Source of the DNA: Drosophila persimilis
Taxonomy: Eukaryota; Arthropoda; Insecta; Diptera; Drosophilidae
Direction: 5' to 3'
Assembly: GCF_003286085.1 (NCBI RefSeq)
Contig: NW_020825294.1
Span: forward strand, 9,238,001-9,302,000
Length of the DNA stretch: 64,000 nucleotides
Below are positions 62,558 through 64,000 of the stretch, piece by piece. The notes beneath the pieces were generated by a model. That model did no database searches. It was given only the letters and a program-made list of their open reading frames with translations, and was not told the DNA's origin. Each line of letters opens with the position of its first letter. The stretch's first letter is position 1. Position numbers and translations under genes: made by a program.

Positions 62558-63726
62558 ATGTTATTTATGGAATCCTATATGTGCTATTGCTCAGTGCGAT
62601 TGGGTGTCATCATTGTGGCTATTCTAACGATTGTAAGTCCTCTAGAAGGGGTCTTTCTTTGGTTTAATAATTAATTTCCTTTCAGATCCGCTGCATGGCC
62701 TTGAGCATTGTATTGTTTCTGATGGGTGTGAAATGTTTTGACCCTTTAATCGATTTATTTGAACACGATTCGGATTACAAGGATCGAAAGTCAATTCGAA
62801 AATTAATCAATTGGATAGAAAATTGCAAGTATTTATTTTTCAGGATTTTTTTGGGCATCCACTTTTCAATATATTCCATGTATTTTCCTTCTTTAGCTCC
62901 TGAAAATTGCCTAGTTTCATTGCAGGTGTTGCTTTATGCACATACTGCGGCTGCCATTTTGAGTATTTGGGGTTCCTTAAAGGTATTACACTTACATATC
63001 CAAAAAAGTTCCTTCTTCAAGAGAAAATTATCTCTTCCTTTCCTTAGTTACAAAAATGGCTGGTGCTTCCCTTGGCCTTTTTTGAGCTAATGTACTTTCT
63101 TCAGTTTACCATTCAGCACATTATTCTAATGATAATGCTGAAAAAACAAATCAATTTGGGTTTGCTGATTATACTTACCCTTATAGGTAGTTTCTATATA
63201 CGTAAGTAGCCTCGTTTGAGGACGAAAACCATCCACTAAAACCCATCTTTTATTGCCAGTTTTTGTGGGCTACAACGCCATCACCTGTGTGGCCATGTTC
63301 CAAGTCATTTCTCTGGTGCGAAGCCCCCGCTATCGAGAGCTCTATGGCGATGACCCCTTTCATCCGCTTGCCACGAAGTCCCATCCCCACAAGGACTCGT
63401 CGGTGCAACAGCTCAGGGTGCTCAAAATGGACAACGACAACGACATGGACATTGATGAGCAGAAGCGTTTGTCCAAGCTGGGCCTGTGGCCGCGTCGGTA
63501 TCCACAGGTGGTATCCGTAATTCCTGTGCAGGCGCCATATCCCGCGCTCAAATGGTGGCAACTCCAGGCCATGGACACCGGACAGGATAAGCTGCAGCTG
63601 GACTCGTCGGCCGTCTATCGCAACTGGCAGCAGGGGGAGCTCCTGAACGGCGTGGGCGGCGAGGTGCAGCGAAAGAATGCGCTGAATCGTCGCTATGCCG
63701 AAAGTCAAATGCATCGATGGTACTAG
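62558..63726 (+). CDS. Four-transmembrane protein B, 5 exons, 306 aa, with a GC-AG intron
   Basis: Head-to-head paralogue of gene A. Exons 62558-62632, 62686-62824, 62897-62982, 63048-63201 and 63260-63726 phase to 921 nt. The first four exons are 75, 139, 86 and 154 nt, exactly as in gene A; only the last differs (467 versus 413). Intron 2 starts T|GCAAGT, a GC donor, where gene A has T|GTAAGT. Shared blocks: CSVRLG, INWIEN, and RYRELYGDDPFHP. The C-terminal tail is longer and polar (DNDNDMDIDEQKR, then KWWQLQAMDTGQD). Four hydrophobic segments as in A. Function unknown; a membrane scaffold or transporter accessory role would be speculation. Confidence 0.85.
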
Positions 63727-63804
63727 GAAACGGTGGATCTTTAATAGGACACACTCTTGTTGTGGTCCCTTTAAAAGATTGGTGAATCCTTTATCAACTT
63801 ATTT

Positions 63805-63810
63805 AATAAA
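63805..63810 (+). terminator. Polyadenylation signal of four-TM gene B
   Basis: AATAAA 79 nt past the stop codon. The remaining 190 nt to the window edge may hold the end of a minus-strand gene. Confidence 0.65.
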
Positions 63811-64000
63811 ACCATCGATTGCTCTTTTGTGCACTTAACAATCGTGGGACGAGCTCCTCTACATTATCCTTGGCTTTCCACTCCCAAAACTTTTACGATT
63901 TCTGGTTTCGTCGGACTTTTTTTTTTAGCATAAACGACACTACAGATTATGCAACTGTCTGGGAAGGACACTTTGCATATCCTGCGACGACCAGGAAGTG

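Overview
The window is Drosophila DNA, most likely from the obscura group (pseudoobscura/miranda/subobscura-like). The evidence is the gene content (Nos, a CG6700-like LENG8 homologue, a Porin cluster, sip1), short GT-AG introns, fly core-promoter motifs (TATA/Inr, Ohler motif 1 and motif 6, DRE), and a GATACT/AGTATC-ended DINE-1-type repeat of a kind I associate with obscura-group genomes. The species call is inference; assignment to the genus is firm. In D. melanogaster these genes lie together on chromosome arm 2L (Muller element B), recalled from general knowledge.

Region 1 (about 0.6-34.4 kb) is one large minus-strand gene, nitric oxide synthase. I could phase 18 coding exons into a continuous 1350-residue enzyme. 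A likely non-coding first exon and TATA/Inr promoter lie near 34.35 kb. A complete pepsin-type aspartic protease gene sits on the opposite strand inside the intron between coding exons 7 and 8. A TATA-preceded 23-codon small ORF sits inside the putative first intron.

Region 2 (35.3-46.9 kb) holds an unidentified 125-codon ORF and a glutamine-rich SAC3/LENG8-family gene. It then holds a three-gene mitochondrial porin (VDAC) array, all on the minus strand: a divergent porin-like gene, Porin2 and Porin. Porin has a distant non-coding first exon next to motif 1/motif 6 elements.

Region 3 (47-51 kb) is a transposon block. A DINE-1-like non-autonomous Helitron-type repeat abuts a dead Tc1-family element with long terminal inverted repeats, and a tiny TATA-driven gene for a secreted peptide lies beside them. 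A diverged copy of the sip1 5' end lies on the far side of the block.

Region 4 (51-64 kb) holds sip1 (G-patch spliceosome-disassembly protein, with a tandem repeat in its 3' UTR), a gene-poor stretch with a coding-like remnant, two tail-to-tail GT49/B4GAT1-like glycosyltransferase paralogues plus a broken exon copy, and two head-to-head four-transmembrane protein paralogues with matching exon lengths, one of which uses a GC-AG intron.

Local duplication is the main theme: tandem porins, inverted glycosyltransferases, inverted membrane proteins, a duplicated exon fragment, and short tandem repeats in non-coding DNA. No prokaryote-type systems, CRISPR arrays, rRNA or recognisable tRNA genes were seen.
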